Assembly (NCBI GenBank): GCA_963931865.1
Contig: OZ007509.1
Location: 8,339,274 to 8,403,273, forward strand
Direction: 5' to 3'
Source: Axinella damicornis
Taxonomy: Eukaryota; Porifera; Demospongiae; Axinellida; Axinellidae
Length of the DNA: 64,000 bases
Position 1 is the stretch's first letter; every line of letters begins with the position of its first letter. Shown piece after piece: positions 19,492 to 30,269 of the stretch. A program made the position numbers and the translations under genes. The notes beneath the pieces were generated by a model. The model had not been told where the DNA came from, searched no databases, and worked only from the letters and a program-made list of their open reading frames with translations.

Positions 19492-20171
19492 GGGATACCC
19501 AAATGTAATTAACGGGTGATTAATTAAGTGGGTGGGACTTCCTAGTTTTACAACTAATGTGGAGCTCGTTCTGGCTCACCCTAGTAAGCAAGGCCCACAC
19601 ACTATGAAGTACAAGAGATGTACCATTGGATGCTGTGGAGATCAGCGGTATAAGCGCTAGGGCACATGCACTGCGTGCAGTTATCGTACGACTCTGTTAC
19701 AAGGATTTTTTGACGTCAAATTTTTCAGATATTCAGAGCACAAATCGTACTTATCGAGACCTACCTTGCCGATAGTGGTGACAGAGACCATAGTGAAAGC
19801 CCGGGGAGGTCTACGATGAGAGATAGAATCGACGGAATTCGAAAGTGGAAGTCACAGAGGTCAAACGTCCCCCTTTCAGCACGTACTACTTCACGGAAAG
19901 AGCCGACTATCGCTGTTCAGCTGTCTCTGGCACTGTAACAGGTACCTCACTTTCACTCGCGGTAACAGCGCACATCTTACACTGAACGTCAGCGAAGACG
20001 TTTGACGTCGAAAATCAGTGGCCATCATGAACATGTCTTCCCTATGGCAGGACAGTAGCTGTCTTGGTTAGGCGCATGCGTACAGGAAGTCACGCCCATT
20101 TAATTGGCCTAATACAGGAAGTCACGCCCACTTAATTGCCTAATTAGTTATTGGGTATCCCGTAACCTTAA
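19492..20171. mobile_element. TTAA-flanked MITE, TTAAGGTTACGGGATACCC type, copy 1
   Basis: A 680-bp element with TIRs TTAAGGTTCTGGGATACCCA and, reversed, TTAAGGTTACGGGATACCCA, with TTAA at each outer edge. Near the right end a 38-bp unit containing acaggaagtcacgcccatt repeats twice. No transposase ORF. piggyBac-type by target and TIR style. Confidence 0.85.
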
Positions 20172-20403
20172 CATCATCTCCCCAGCCTTGTTCTCAAGCT
20201 GTTCCCAGACATGCCCAGCCTTGTTCCCAAGCTGTTCCTAGACCGTTAAGAGCCTCATTCCATCAGTCATAGGCTTGTGGCAGACCATGGCTGACATAGG
20301 CAGTATCTCAGAACAATAAAAGTGCAAACCAGCAGCCTGTGAAATATTCCAACTACCACTAAACTTGAAAGCCACTTGACTGAAGATCTCCTTCTATTCC
20401 CAG

Positions 20404-20540
20404 GAGGAACAGCTGCATGTGTCTCTCATCAACTACCTCCTCAGTATACACTCACGGACCACGAGAAGTTGCAGATGGTGGCACTTAAGTTCGAGATGTT
20501 CCGTAAACTTTCCAAGGCCTGGCCAGAGCAAAACACCTAG
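20404..20540 (+). pseudogene. Spatacsin-like C-terminal exon, frameshifted
   Basis: Acceptor ttcccag before 20404. The first frame reads EEQLHVSLINYLL. One base later the frame must shift to give YTLTDHEKLQMVALKFEMFR, then KLSKAWPEQN, with a possible donor at 20541. The EKxxMVALxFxMxRxI pattern resembles the C-terminal region of spatacsin (SPG11), a lysosome/autophagy protein, as I recall it. Supplying one base in the CTCCTC run would restore one continuous frame. No neighbouring exon was found. The assignment is tentative. Confidence 0.35.
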
Positions 20541-20739
20541 GTTTGTGGGCACTTGTAGCAGCTCTCCTGACTTGTCCACAGACTGGATCATACCTTAACC
20601 TCATTCCCTCTGGATACGTAGCTTACAGTTACCAAGAAGATTACTAGAGATTACTAGGGATTACTACAGATTACTGGAGATTACTACTAAAAGCCTATAC
20701 TACAGACTACTCCAGACTACAGACTGCTTACACTTTAGT

Positions 20740-20958
20740 TTACCTGCTCGCCGCTTGCGTCCGCTTCGAATCAACTGCTGCTCCCTGGCCCAATTGCATC
20801 CGCTTCAACTGCTGCTCCCCGTTTGTGTCTGCTTCCAGCTGCTGCTCCCCGATTGCACCTCACGGAGTTCGAGGTTCAGTAAATAAATTAAAGTACAAAG
20901 GTCGCGCATCGCTATAGTCTAGTCCCGCCCCATGAACATCCCACTTCCGTCACTCACA

Positions 20959-21014
<56 letters not shown>

Positions 21015-21440
21015 AAAATCTTAATGTATTGACAGATCACTAGAGGTTACTCATCAAGATTTTAACGTGTTTCTGTGTGTGACAGAAGTGGGATGTTTGT
21101 GGGGTGGGACTAGACTAGTACATGCGACCTTCGTACTTCAATATACTGAACCTTGAACTCTGAATCTTCCAGAACAGCTGGCGGGGAGCAGCAGTCGAAG
21201 TGGATGCAATCAGGGAACTGCAGTTGAATCGGATGCAATCGGGGGGGGGGGGGGGGCAGCAGCCGAAGAGGACGCAATTGAGGAGCAGTTGAAACAGATG
21301 CAATCGAGAGCAGCAGCTGAAGCGGACGCAAGCGGCGAACAGCAGCTGAAGCGGATGCAAACGGGGAGCAGCAGCTGAAGCGGATGCCAGCAGGGAGCAG
21401 CAGTTGAAGCGGATCGATGCAATCGCACGGAGAGCAGTAG
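20740..21440. repeat. Large foldback with inverted minisatellite arms around a (CA)n loop
   Basis: The left arm holds imperfect units of gcttcaactgctgctccccg. The right arm (21175-21435) holds the same units inverted (ggggagcagcagctgaagcg). The inner arms also match: tctagtcccgccccatgaac near 20920 and, reversed, near 21105. A (CA)n run is at 20957-21011 and a G run at 21240-21256. Proline/alanine/cysteine ORFs here come from the repeat. Confidence 0.7.
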
Positions 21441-21746
21441 CTCTACACAGATGGCTGTCCGGCACTGGATTACTCACGTAGGCGAACGAGGGGGGAAGTA
21501 GCTGAGCGAGCGAAGCTACTTGTAGTAGTTATGAACTTTCCTGGCCAGAGCAGCTTTCCCTGTGTTTCAACAAATCTTCATGCCTACATGCAGTGCCGCT
21601 TTCAATTAAGTAGTTACACAAATGCTGGAGGTTCCCCTGGGACCTCTCCTTCTAAGTTCATTATAACAGTACACCAGCAACATTATACAGCGCATGCACA
21701 CACACGCGAAAAATCAGTTGAACTGAACTTTAGAGCTGAACCAGAA

Positions 21747-22278
21747 TACCGTAGATCGGGAAATTTTTGTGTTAAAAATATTTCGTGTGTAAATTTTTCA
21801 TGGCGTTAAATTTATGTAGTATAGCTCATCAACGAAAAAGTTTTACTGATCGTTGTGTCAAGAATGGAGACGTACGAACGAGCTGCTGCTTTGCCATGGT
21901 CACTGGCATACCGACCGATTTCAAAGCATTCTTCTGGGCTGTAAATATCTCCTGTATGTCCCGCAATGCTTCCCTTCCGCTTCGGCCCGCTTGTCCACTG
22001 TGTCGATTCGAGCACCTCCCGATTCGCAGAGGCAAATCCTACCTCACGAAGGAACGGAGAGCGACAGTGGGATTGGGGAGTCCATCTGCGGGCTTGAAGA
22101 ACCATAGAAGGACCGTGAGCGCAGCACAGGTGAATTCAGTACTAGTTTACATGTGGCTAACCGTAAAAATTATTCGTTGCGTTAATATCCATTGTAAATA
22201 AATTTCGTGTGTTAAATTTTTGTGGTTGAGGGCAACTACGAAAATATTTTAACGATGAAAATTTCCCAATCTACGGTA
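21747..22278. mobile_element. MITE with TACCGTAGAT ends, TA target
   Basis: A 532-bp element with TIRs TACCGTAGATCGGGAAATTT and, reversed, TACCGTAGATTGGGAAATTT. Both outer edges are TA, as for Tc1/mariner-type insertions. It has an AT-rich interior with aaatatttcgtgtgt-type words at both ends. ORFs inside have no recognisable domain. Confidence 0.75.
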
Positions 22279-22279
22279 A

Positions 22280-24640
22280 CGTCACTACAGGTGGGAAGTA
22301 ACAATTATCGTTAATACCCCTTTGCACTGAAGTTTGTATGTTTGCAATGCACTTTGTAGGTGAGAGCTCGTGATCAGCCTCTTGTTCACGGGAAGCCACA
22401 AGGATTGCCATCTGCTCCTTCCTGCTGACAGGCTGTGCTGTACTCATGACAGATCATCCCTACAGATTCAAGCAAAATTTATGCTGGAAATTGGACCTCA
22501 GGTGAGAGCATGAGAATTACTGTACGTATCATGTGATCTGATCTAGTGTGATAGAACGGTGGGACCCATTTATTAATATGACCTGTGTGTGGGCATGGGT
22601 ACTCAAAAGGATTTTACTTTGCCTTTAAGTTTTTGGATGTTTCTGGAATTTGAGATTGTGAAAGAGCGCTTACAATTTAATGCGCTAGAGTCATGTTGCT
22701 TATTACGATAGTGCATGTGCACTGGCAGTTACAGAGATGATTGAACAGCTGCATGAAACAGAGATGCTACTGTGCGGAATTTTTGCCATGTAGTACTTTC
22801 AGAAGATGCTGGTGTATCGGCCAAGTAGATTCCTTAGCTTGTACACTACAGAATCCGAATCCATAATCGTATCTACAACAGGCTGGTGGGTGTGTCCAAT
22901 TGTGACAGCGTTATAATTAAGAGGTGGAGCTACATAATTTGATACAGGGTTTATGAGAGCAACTGAAAATCGTCTGTACATAGTATTATTATTGTAGAAT
23001 AATTAGCTGGAAATTGGTGAATGTGTTCAGACATTAGACAATATTGGCCGAAGTGTCCGGCTGGTATTCATAAGCCAGGAATGGTGTTTGAGGAGACAAT
23101 GGACGACGTTCAAATTTTAAGAATGTTACGTACAAAATACGCAAAATCAGCTGCAAAAGCACTGGTCCCAACACTTGATGGTGTTGCAATTTCTACCGTA
23201 ATTATTTCCATGCACACATAATGTAGTTATTGTGAACCTTTCGCTTCTTTTAGGTGGCAAGTTGTCGTCTTGCACCTTGGAACATTGCACCTCAGACACG
23301 CAGTCTTTCACAAAGATGGATTACTGGTGTAGCTATACCCTCCAAAGGATCGCATGCAAAAGTTAGCTAATGCATGCATGCTGCTCTGTTGCTTTGGCCT
23401 TGGTACCAAGTGCGAAGTACACAGCTCTAAGCGCTTGACATTACCTCTTGTCATTGCTGCTAGATATCGCTGTGTGTGGCTAGCTAATGGCATCGTACGG
23501 TGTACATTCGTCCATTTGCAGGGTATGCGGGATTTGCTGCTTACTTCATCACTTACAATGCAAACTGGTTAGCACCACGATCACTGTTGTATTTCTTTAG
23601 CGAAGATTACTCAGTGAGATCTTATGGGTTGCTCTTGACAGAAATTGTATGCCGGGTCACCTGCTAATGCACAAATGCTATGTACCCTAGCCTGAGAAGT
23701 ACACCTGGACAATGCAAATGACTCAGCTGTTGTGTTCTTGTTCTTTGAGAAGCACAAGGGCCCTCCACCACCTCCCACTCTAACATCACTACCATCAGCC
23801 ATGACAACACTCAATTGACCCATTTGTTTGTATGCTGGACATTAGAATAATACATGAATTGTACAAACTGATTAGAGTGCGTAAAGAAAGGTGTATACAC
23901 ATTAAAGATAGTGTGTTCTGCAGATGTCCTTCGCCTGTTCAAATTTTATCTCTTCCCCATTGTTCCTCAGGAGGCACTGTAACCTAGGTGCGGAAGGAGT
24001 TAAGGATGGATGAACCGACGGTAGAGGACAACATGGGCTGGAACTCTGTCAAGGAGGTAAAGTTGGGGGGGGAGAATGAAGTTTGAAGGTGAAGCACGAG
24101 AGGGAGAATAAAATTAATGGAAACATTATTATAGGGTGTCGTGATCAATGAAGGATGGTTGCACACTGTGAGCATGCGCGAGTGTAGCAAGAGCCACCTG
24201 GGCACATGACTAGTAGCAAACATACTTTTACTGTTATGCAACAAGTGCTGAAGCCCTGCTGACGGTAGTTGGATTAAGCCCTCCTCGTCAGAGGGGATAT
24301 TAAGTGCCATTGCTCCTCATCAGAGGGGGATAGGGTTGAGCCTGTACATGCAGGGCTTCAACCCACGTAAATACCCTGGGAAGTGACGGATTGGTCGAGG
24401 GCAGAGCCTGAGATTTTAACACTGCCAATGGGTGTTTAAGTGGTTCAAGTGGTGCCAGTGCCCGTCTGAGGTATGTATCTTACTTGGACCATACCCCAAG
24501 GCAACTACTTGAACCGTGAATATTGTATGAGCGCTCTAAGATCCTGTGGAAGCCTTTAGTCATGAACTCCTCTTAATTATTCTCTAATGGGCATAGGTGG
24601 AAGTGCAATATGGCGAGGTAATGCATGATTGTATACGTAG
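22280..24640. other. Gene-poor stretch, nothing firmly recognised
   Basis: The frame at about 23040-23220 reads KCPAGIHKPGMVFEETMDDV and onwards to a stop, without a domain I recognise. Small repeats ctcctc(a/g)tcagaggggatat occur at 24273-24330. No exon with clear splice sites and family identity. Confidence 0.35.
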
Positions 24641-24645
24641 ATCAC

Positions 24646-25066
24646 TTAGGATTGGCCTACAAAGATTCTGACTACACCGCTGTAGTCAGAAAAAGTTGGT
24701 GCTAAAACTCACCTTGGTCGTGGAACTATGAGTGCTTTGTCTCGCCGTAGGCCGCCATTGCTCAAGCGCTCTCTTCAACTTTCATTGCCAGTACTGCCCT
24801 CAGGAAAGGCACACAAAGATTCTGACCACACGGCCTTGATTGCAGACACTTACATGCCAAAACTTACCGTGCTGTCGAAGTTGTGAGCGCTGTAGCTAAT
24901 AGCTTCTTGTCTTCCCTTTGGCTGCCATAGCTAGCGATCGACTGAGCATGGTTGCCACGTGGCATGTGCGTTAATTGGAATGAGTTGCGATACCTAGCTT
25001 GTGTGACCAGCGAGTTGCAACCGGTTGAAATGGCTGCTACCAGGAGTGCGGTTGCCCCTCGATACT
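24646..25066. mobile_element. CACTCCTGGTAG-type element, truncated copy C
   Basis: Shares with the copies at 43071-43591 and 57385-57890 the order: caaagattctgactacaccg, an inverted first-exon-like module, and the end ctaccaggagtgcggttgcc. The outer left end is missing. The internal frame is more decayed than in the other two copies. Confidence 0.7.
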
Positions 25067-25069
25067 ATA

Positions 25070-26030
25070 AGCATAAATTATTATTGCTTATGACCGGGCT
25101 CAAGGCAAAGTATTGTATGAGTGGAATCTACTCAGGCCTAAGAAGGGGGGAGAGAGAGAGTGTTGGATTAATATTGCGGCTGCGGGATATATGACCCATT
25201 ATTTCCCGCAACCTGATTGGTTAGAATAGCCTAAGTATAGTATATGGCCTTTGCAAGCTCATATACATAGGCGTTCTAACCCTATGTAGATGGAGCGGAA
25301 GCTGGTGCTGCCTTGGCAGGTGATTGTTGACCTGGAGCAGTCCAGTTCTGAGAACCTGTGTATCACCACGAGAGGGACACTTGGAGCTGAGTAACATCTT
25401 GGAACTGAGTGGAGATCTAGCAGCTGGAAGGGGAAGCAAGGGAGGGGACTGGCATGAGGAGTGTCTCCAGTATGAATCTCGATGTCCAACTCTAGCCACC
25501 CACATTCTAAGGTGAGAACTTGAGCAGCCATACCACATACCTTCTCTTCTCCTCTTCATCATTTGTTGGGCTAGACTATTCGCACAAAAGAGGCACTAAC
25601 TGTTCATTATGCCTCTCTAGCCCCTGTGCTGCTGTTTTTGAACCCTGGGTGTCACTTGCAACACCATGCTTCCATCCTAAAGGTTCTGCTTCATCACACA
25701 ACAGGTCACTCAGGAAAATAAATACGATAACGTTTAGTTTGCTTGCTTGTGGCTGGTCCACCATGTCGAAAGCTGCCCTGCTAGGGACAGGAGCAAGGTC
25801 AGTTGACTCTGGGTACTTCATAGTTTGTAGATGGTATGTAGTGCAATTGGTATGAAGCCAGCCCCCCTTGTCACAATTGAAACGCTTATAGCCCCCCTTG
25901 TCACAATTGAAGCGCTTATGGTAGGACCGGAGTTCAGGGTGACCCTTCAGAATTTGCTCAAAGTTGGAAATATGTTTTGTCTTGCACCGTATTCGAGTAC
26001 CGTAGTCTCTCAAAAATACGCCCACCCCCC
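25070..26030. other. Gene-poor stretch
   Basis: A possible CDS-like segment at 25290-25515 is interrupted by stops in every frame. A direct repeat agccccccttgtcacaattg occurs twice at 25859-25908. No gene assigned. Confidence 0.35.
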
Positions 26031-26038
26031 TTTTTCGC

Positions 26039-26248
26039 GACAAGTTGTTGCAAAGGGTGAGTATGAAGATGGAGTTCTGTGGTAGTGGGGGTGGAGGGAT
26101 TGGGGATGATAGCAGGTGCCAGAAGTGAGAGTTCATAAGACCTCAGCACAGGGAGCTGCCCAATGCTGGACTTCTGTCATAGGCGAATGACGTGGCAGTA
26201 GCTGAGCGAGCGAAGCTGTAATAATGTTTGTATAAGTGTACGTACATG
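26039..26248 (+). repeat. Upstream copy of the cullin-intron duplication
   Basis: From gtgagtatgaagatggagtt to gtacatgtatat this block repeats the sequence that follows the cullin exon (27191-27231 plus 27808-27968). The downstream copy is interrupted by the foldback element at 27232-27807. The upstream copy ends at the foldback at 26249-26922. Each copy therefore preserves the empty site of the other copy's insertion. Confidence 0.8.
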
Positions 26249-26922
26249 TATATGTTCCGCGCAATTTAGGAAATTGAGCAATCTCGAGATTGCGCAGCGC
26301 ATTCTCAGAATCCCGAAATTGCGTGCCAATCTCGAGATTGCGCAAACAATCCTGAGATTGCACAATACATTTGCGCTATCTTCGAACTTTTGACCTTAGC
26401 CATGTGGTTGACAGCTAGTGTGCTCGCATGACGGAAACCGTTTATACAAGCGGTCTCCTGCTCCAGACGTGACATAATGCGATCTACTACTGTGAGTGAT
26501 GTCGTCTATCGATCAGCAGCAGGAGGTTTTTGAGAGATTTTGTTCGGAGCGATTCGGGGAGAATGGCTGCCAAACCAGCAAAACCATAGCACGTGAGAAG
26601 GGCCAGAAGATTATCCACAGAGTACGGAACGACCCCATAGCAGATTCCTGTGGTTCCTGATTCAAGTTTCTGATGAAACAGCAGGGGTTTAGTTTAGTCA
26701 GGAATCTCGAGATTGTGCAATCTTGTCACTGCGCAATCTCGAGATTGCACAATATGCAATCTTGTCACTGCGCAATCTCGAGATTGCGCAGTGTTGCTAT
26801 GCAATCACGAGATTGCGCAGCAATATTGTGCAATCTCGAGATTGGCACGCAATTTCGGGATTCCGAGAATGCGCAGCACAATCTTGAGATTGCGCAAATT
26901 CCTAAATTGCGCGGAACATATA
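26249..26922. mobile_element. Foldback element built of CAATCTCGAGATTG palindromes
   Basis: Arms of roughly 115 bp are inverted repeats: left starts tatatgttccgcgcaattta, right ends with its reverse complement. Both arms are made of the palindrome GCAATCTCGAGATTGC, repeated nine or more times in the element with small variations. The unique centre (about 26380-26700) carries the small ORF at 26499-26660. The right arm is longer and has extra palindromes spaced about 40 bases apart. Confidence 0.85.
26499..26660 (+). CDS. Small ORF inside the palindromic foldback
   Basis: A 53-codon frame MSSIDQQQEVFERFCSERFG, then ENGCQTSKTIAREKGQKIIH, ends at TGA. One frame over, after the stop, FKFLMKQQGFSLVR continues what looks like the same domain. 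The pattern TSKTI..EKGQ.I...R followed by KFKF...GF resembles the N-terminal region of multicopy cnidarian/sponge proteins linked to transposon-derived genes, from memory only. It may be cargo captured by the foldback, now frameshifted. Confidence 0.4.
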   Translation: MSSIDQQQEVFERFCSERFGENGCQTSKTIAREKGQKIIHRVRNDPIADSCGS

Positions 26923-27059
26923 TATATGGTACTGCAAAATGTGGACAATATTTATGTAAGCACAAGCACTTATGTATGACTGTGGATTGTAACCCCCCAC
27001 CCTTCCCCTCTTCCCCCTCCCCTTCCTGTCCCAATCCCCCCCTCCGACCCATTCCACAG

Positions 27060-27190
27060 ATTTGTCTAGGATGTACATGTTAGTGTCATGGGTATCAGAT
27101 GGCCTCAGTGACCTGAAGAGCAGGTTTGAGGCCCACGTCCAATCCCAGGGGGTGACTACAGTAGAGAAGTGTGGGGAGGCAGCATCCAAT
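27060..27190 (+). CDS. Cullin-1-like exon
   Basis: A 131-nt exon: two bases complete an aspartate codon, then LSRMYMLVSWVSDGLSDLK, FEAHVQSQGVTTVEKCGEAA and SN. Acceptor ccacag and donor gtgagt. This is the cullin-repeat segment RMYxLVSRIxDGL...LExHIxxQG..AIEKCGEAAxN of CUL1, the scaffold of SCF ubiquitin ligases that bridges SKP1/F-box and RBX1. I find no other cullin exon within 10 kb either side, so this is either one exon of a gene with very long introns or an isolated duplicated exon. The following intron start is duplicated at 26039-26248. Confidence 0.6.
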
Positions 27191-27231
27191 GTGAGTATGA
27201 AGATGGAGTTCAGTGGTAGTGGGGGTGGAGG

Positions 27232-27807
27232 TTGCCTCGTTCCCAGGCACTCGGTAATTGGGGAGAAGAGCGCCTGGTATCCACTGTTCACGCATGCGCG
27301 AGCAGTTCCGTTACATTCTCTGTATAATTCATCGAGATACGTAAGCTGAAATAACACGGACAAATATTCGGTAAAATATACGGCTCCAGCATCATGCGAG
27401 GCCAAGTCTGTGGACGTCGATACGCTGCTTCTGTCTTTCCGAAGTGGACGCGAATCACGATACAAACAGTAAGACCCCTTAGCTAGATAAATTCGACCTG
27501 GCCGTATGTACGTAGCTAACCATACAAACACTTTCTTGCCATTATGTACGTGCTGTATCGCTGTTAGTTGTTCGTCCTCAGCACCATTCATGGCTTTCCG
27601 ACCTTACTGAGGGCGTACGGCACGGCTTGGTTGAACAGAGCTGCGTCTTGTAGATGTAAATGTCTCCCGTGTTTCAGTAATGTACGGTCGTGCAAGTATA
27701 ACAGTAGTTTCCAAGTTCCCCACAAAAACCTGGGGAGCCGTGCATGCGCGAACAGTGGATACCAAGCGCTCTTCCCCCCAATTACTGAGCGCCTGGGAAC
27801 GAGGCTA
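27232..27807. mobile_element. TAGCCTCG foldback element 3 (9-bp TSD)
   Basis: Element of 576 bp with arms of about 70 bp (left ttgcctcgttcccaggcact and onwards). Perfect 9-bp duplication GGGTGGAGG at 27223-27231 and 27808-27816. The paralogous block at 26039-26248 shows the unoccupied site with a single GGGTGGAGG, direct evidence for insertion. Confidence 0.92.
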
Positions 27808-28117
27808 GGGTGGAGGGCATGGGGAGCTCGGGTGCCAGAAGTGAGAGTTCATAAGACGTCAGCACAGGGAGCTGCCCAGCGCTGGACTTCTCACAAAGTC
27901 GAATGACGAGGCAGTAGCTGAGCGAACGAAGCTGTAATAATATTTGTATGAGTGTACATGTATATAGTAATCGCACGGTGAATATGGACGGCAGACCAGG
28001 TCAACCTTTGGACCAAATGATGGAACTTATAATGTGTAATTCAATTACAAGCTGACAAGTGGTGACAACGACCATCACACATCATTTAGTGAACTGCCAG
28101 GTCACAGCTAGTGGAGG

Positions 28118-28737
28118 TAGCCTCGTTCCCAGGCCCAAGACGGCGAGGAGAAAAGGGCCTGGTTTCTACTGTTTGTGTATGCTCTAAAGAGCGGTGGAAT
28201 TCCACCGGCACCGTGGACGTTTGATTATGTTTGTACACTCGTGACGTCAAGCGGATAGCGTGATCCGTACAGCAATAACTAGCTAGCTATAGTAAGCTAG
28301 TGGCTTGCGTTACAACAGCTCTCGATTGTGGCAGCCTCTCCTAGCTATGCCCTCAGGTGGCAAGGCGCTCCTGAATTGATCATGAGCTAATAAACAGTGA
28401 CCTGCGATTGAAAGATGGGATGTTTTCGTGTGGCTATTGTCGCACCGACCGTGTGGAGTCAGTATGCTACCAGACTCTTCCGTTTAACGAATGTCGGGTA
28501 AGTCTGTTGTAGTGGCAGTATAATTGTGGCTGTGTTGCCCTTCATCTCGCAGATGGAGGACAAGTGTAGCAAAATAGATAGCGTCAGACGCTCGACCCGA
28601 CCATTTGACTACAAAGACGTCATTTGCACCCTCCCCCTTATGAATACGTGTTACGGTTACCGATAATTAAGCACATGCGCAAACAGTGGAAACCAGGCCC
28701 TTTTCTCCTCCCTCTCTCGGGCCTGGGAACAAGGCTA
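28118..28737. mobile_element. TAGCCTCG foldback element 4
   Basis: Element of 620 bp, arms of about 65 bp (tagcctcgttcccaggccc to the CACTGTTTG/CAAACAGTG region). Flanking 9-mers TAGTGGAGG and CATTGGAGG agree at 7 of 9 positions, so it is older than the others. No ORF. Confidence 0.75.
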
Positions 28738-29155
28738 CATTGGAGGTCACTGGATGAACCACTCCTACATTCAGAGACTTCACAGATCATGGCTGGAAGT
28801 GGCTCGATGGCTCATGGCTGGAGCGAGTAATGGTGTCTTATCTATCAGTAGAGTTGCAACCGGACGGAGGAGAGAGAGGCGAAATAGACTTGAACTATGG
28901 ACTTTATGATGTTGTTTATTTAAGTAGTGCTCAGTCTGGCCACCTTTGTACATACATACCTTCATATCTGCCTGGAACTTTTACATGCCAATGCAATATC
29001 ATTACACCAATATTCCCTGACTTACACAATAAGTTAATTTCTATGACATTTTCTCGGAGGTGGGATGAAACCTCTAGCCTGCCTACCCAACCAAGGTCTT
29101 GTTCTCAATGAATCAGATGCCTCAGAGTCGATCACATGACTAAGCATTAAATTGC

Positions 29156-29760
29156 TTAAGGTTACGGGTTACAGTTTGCAATTGCGCATGCGCGGCGCAC
29201 GCTTGCGGTTTACAGTCAACAGTGAAATGTGTGTGCGACTTTGGCATCAGTTTTTTATCGCTGAACTTACATCGAACCGTATATCAGACTGGATTTCAAT
29301 TCTACGAAGAAAGGGGCAGGGCGGCTCGAAAAGTTTTACCGAGATAAACATCCTGTTCGTGAGATACTGTGCGTTCTACTTGCCTGATCTGGCGAAAAGC
29401 GAATGGCTTTGTGGTATGAACGACCATCACTCGTTTTTCCAACGGCAGCGAAGCGAAGTCACTCCGAGCCGCCCTCCAGTCAGTTGAAAACTTCCCATGG
29501 GTGCTGCCAAGCTGGCCTGTTAGCCCTTTCTGATTGCAAAATCTGACGCCAAAAATCGCCAACTCGACCTTGAACTTTGATGCCACTGCCCGTGTTGGCA
29601 TGTTGTACTCAGGCGCTAAGATCATACCAGCTAGAAGGTACTCGTATTGCTGTTATACCTCGTTTTTGTTGCGTGTCTCTAGCTAGTTCCTGCATGGAGG
29701 GACAAAGGTAACTTGTACGTTATGTATATTTAATGAGCACACGGTATCCCATAACCTTAA
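29156..29760. mobile_element. TTAA-flanked MITE, TTAAGGTTACGGG type, copy 2
   Basis: Left end TTAAGGTTACGGGTTACAG, right end, reversed, TTAAGGTTATGGGATACCG, with TTAA at both edges. The right part is included in the 313-bp tandem duplication that follows. The plus-strand frame 29152-29487 has no recognised domain. Confidence 0.75.
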
Positions 29761-30269
29761 TGCACACTTTAGTGTGCATTATAATTGTATCCAAAGACCA
29801 ACAGCTGTTTTGGGTTCGGCTCACGCATTATCTCGCCCTCGACCATATATATAGATTGCCCTCGTGCATTAGTGCTAAACCCCGTAATACACTGCAAACT
29901 GGTATTTAAATATTATGCATTTTGTCCCTTTCTTAGTGGCGATTAATTATCTCCCCGTATTGCTGTTATACCTCGTTTTTGTTGCGTGTCTCTAGCTAGT
30001 TCCTGCACGGAGGGACAAAGGTAACTTGTACGTTATGTATATTTAATGAGCACACGGTATCCCATAACCTTAATGCACACTTTAGTGTGCATTATAATTG
30101 TATCCAAAGACCAACAGCTGTTTTGGGTTCGGCTCACGCATTATCTCGCCCTCGACCATATATATAGATTGCCCTCGTGCATTAGTGCTAAACCCCGTAA
30201 TACACTGCAAACTGGTATTTAAATATTATGCATTTTGTCCCTTTCTTAGTGGCGATTAATTATCTCCCC
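29644..30269 (+). repeat. Near-perfect 313-bp direct tandem duplication
   Basis: 29644-29956 and 29957-30269 are the same sequence with one visible substitution (tgcatgg versus tgcacgg). Each copy includes the right terminus of the TTAA MITE and the small palindrome GCACACTTTAGTGTGC. Such high identity means a recent duplication or a haplotype join in assembly. Confidence 0.92.

Noticed and set aside
19340..20265. Pairing the cap array with the TTAA element as one large foldback
   Set aside because: The caps on both sides are in the same orientation, and the TTAA termini define the inserted element cleanly.
26700..26900. A CRISPR array, because short palindromic repeats are spaced by about 40 bases
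   Set aside because: Units vary, spacing is irregular, the arms are mutually inverted, there are no cas genes and the genome is eukaryotic.
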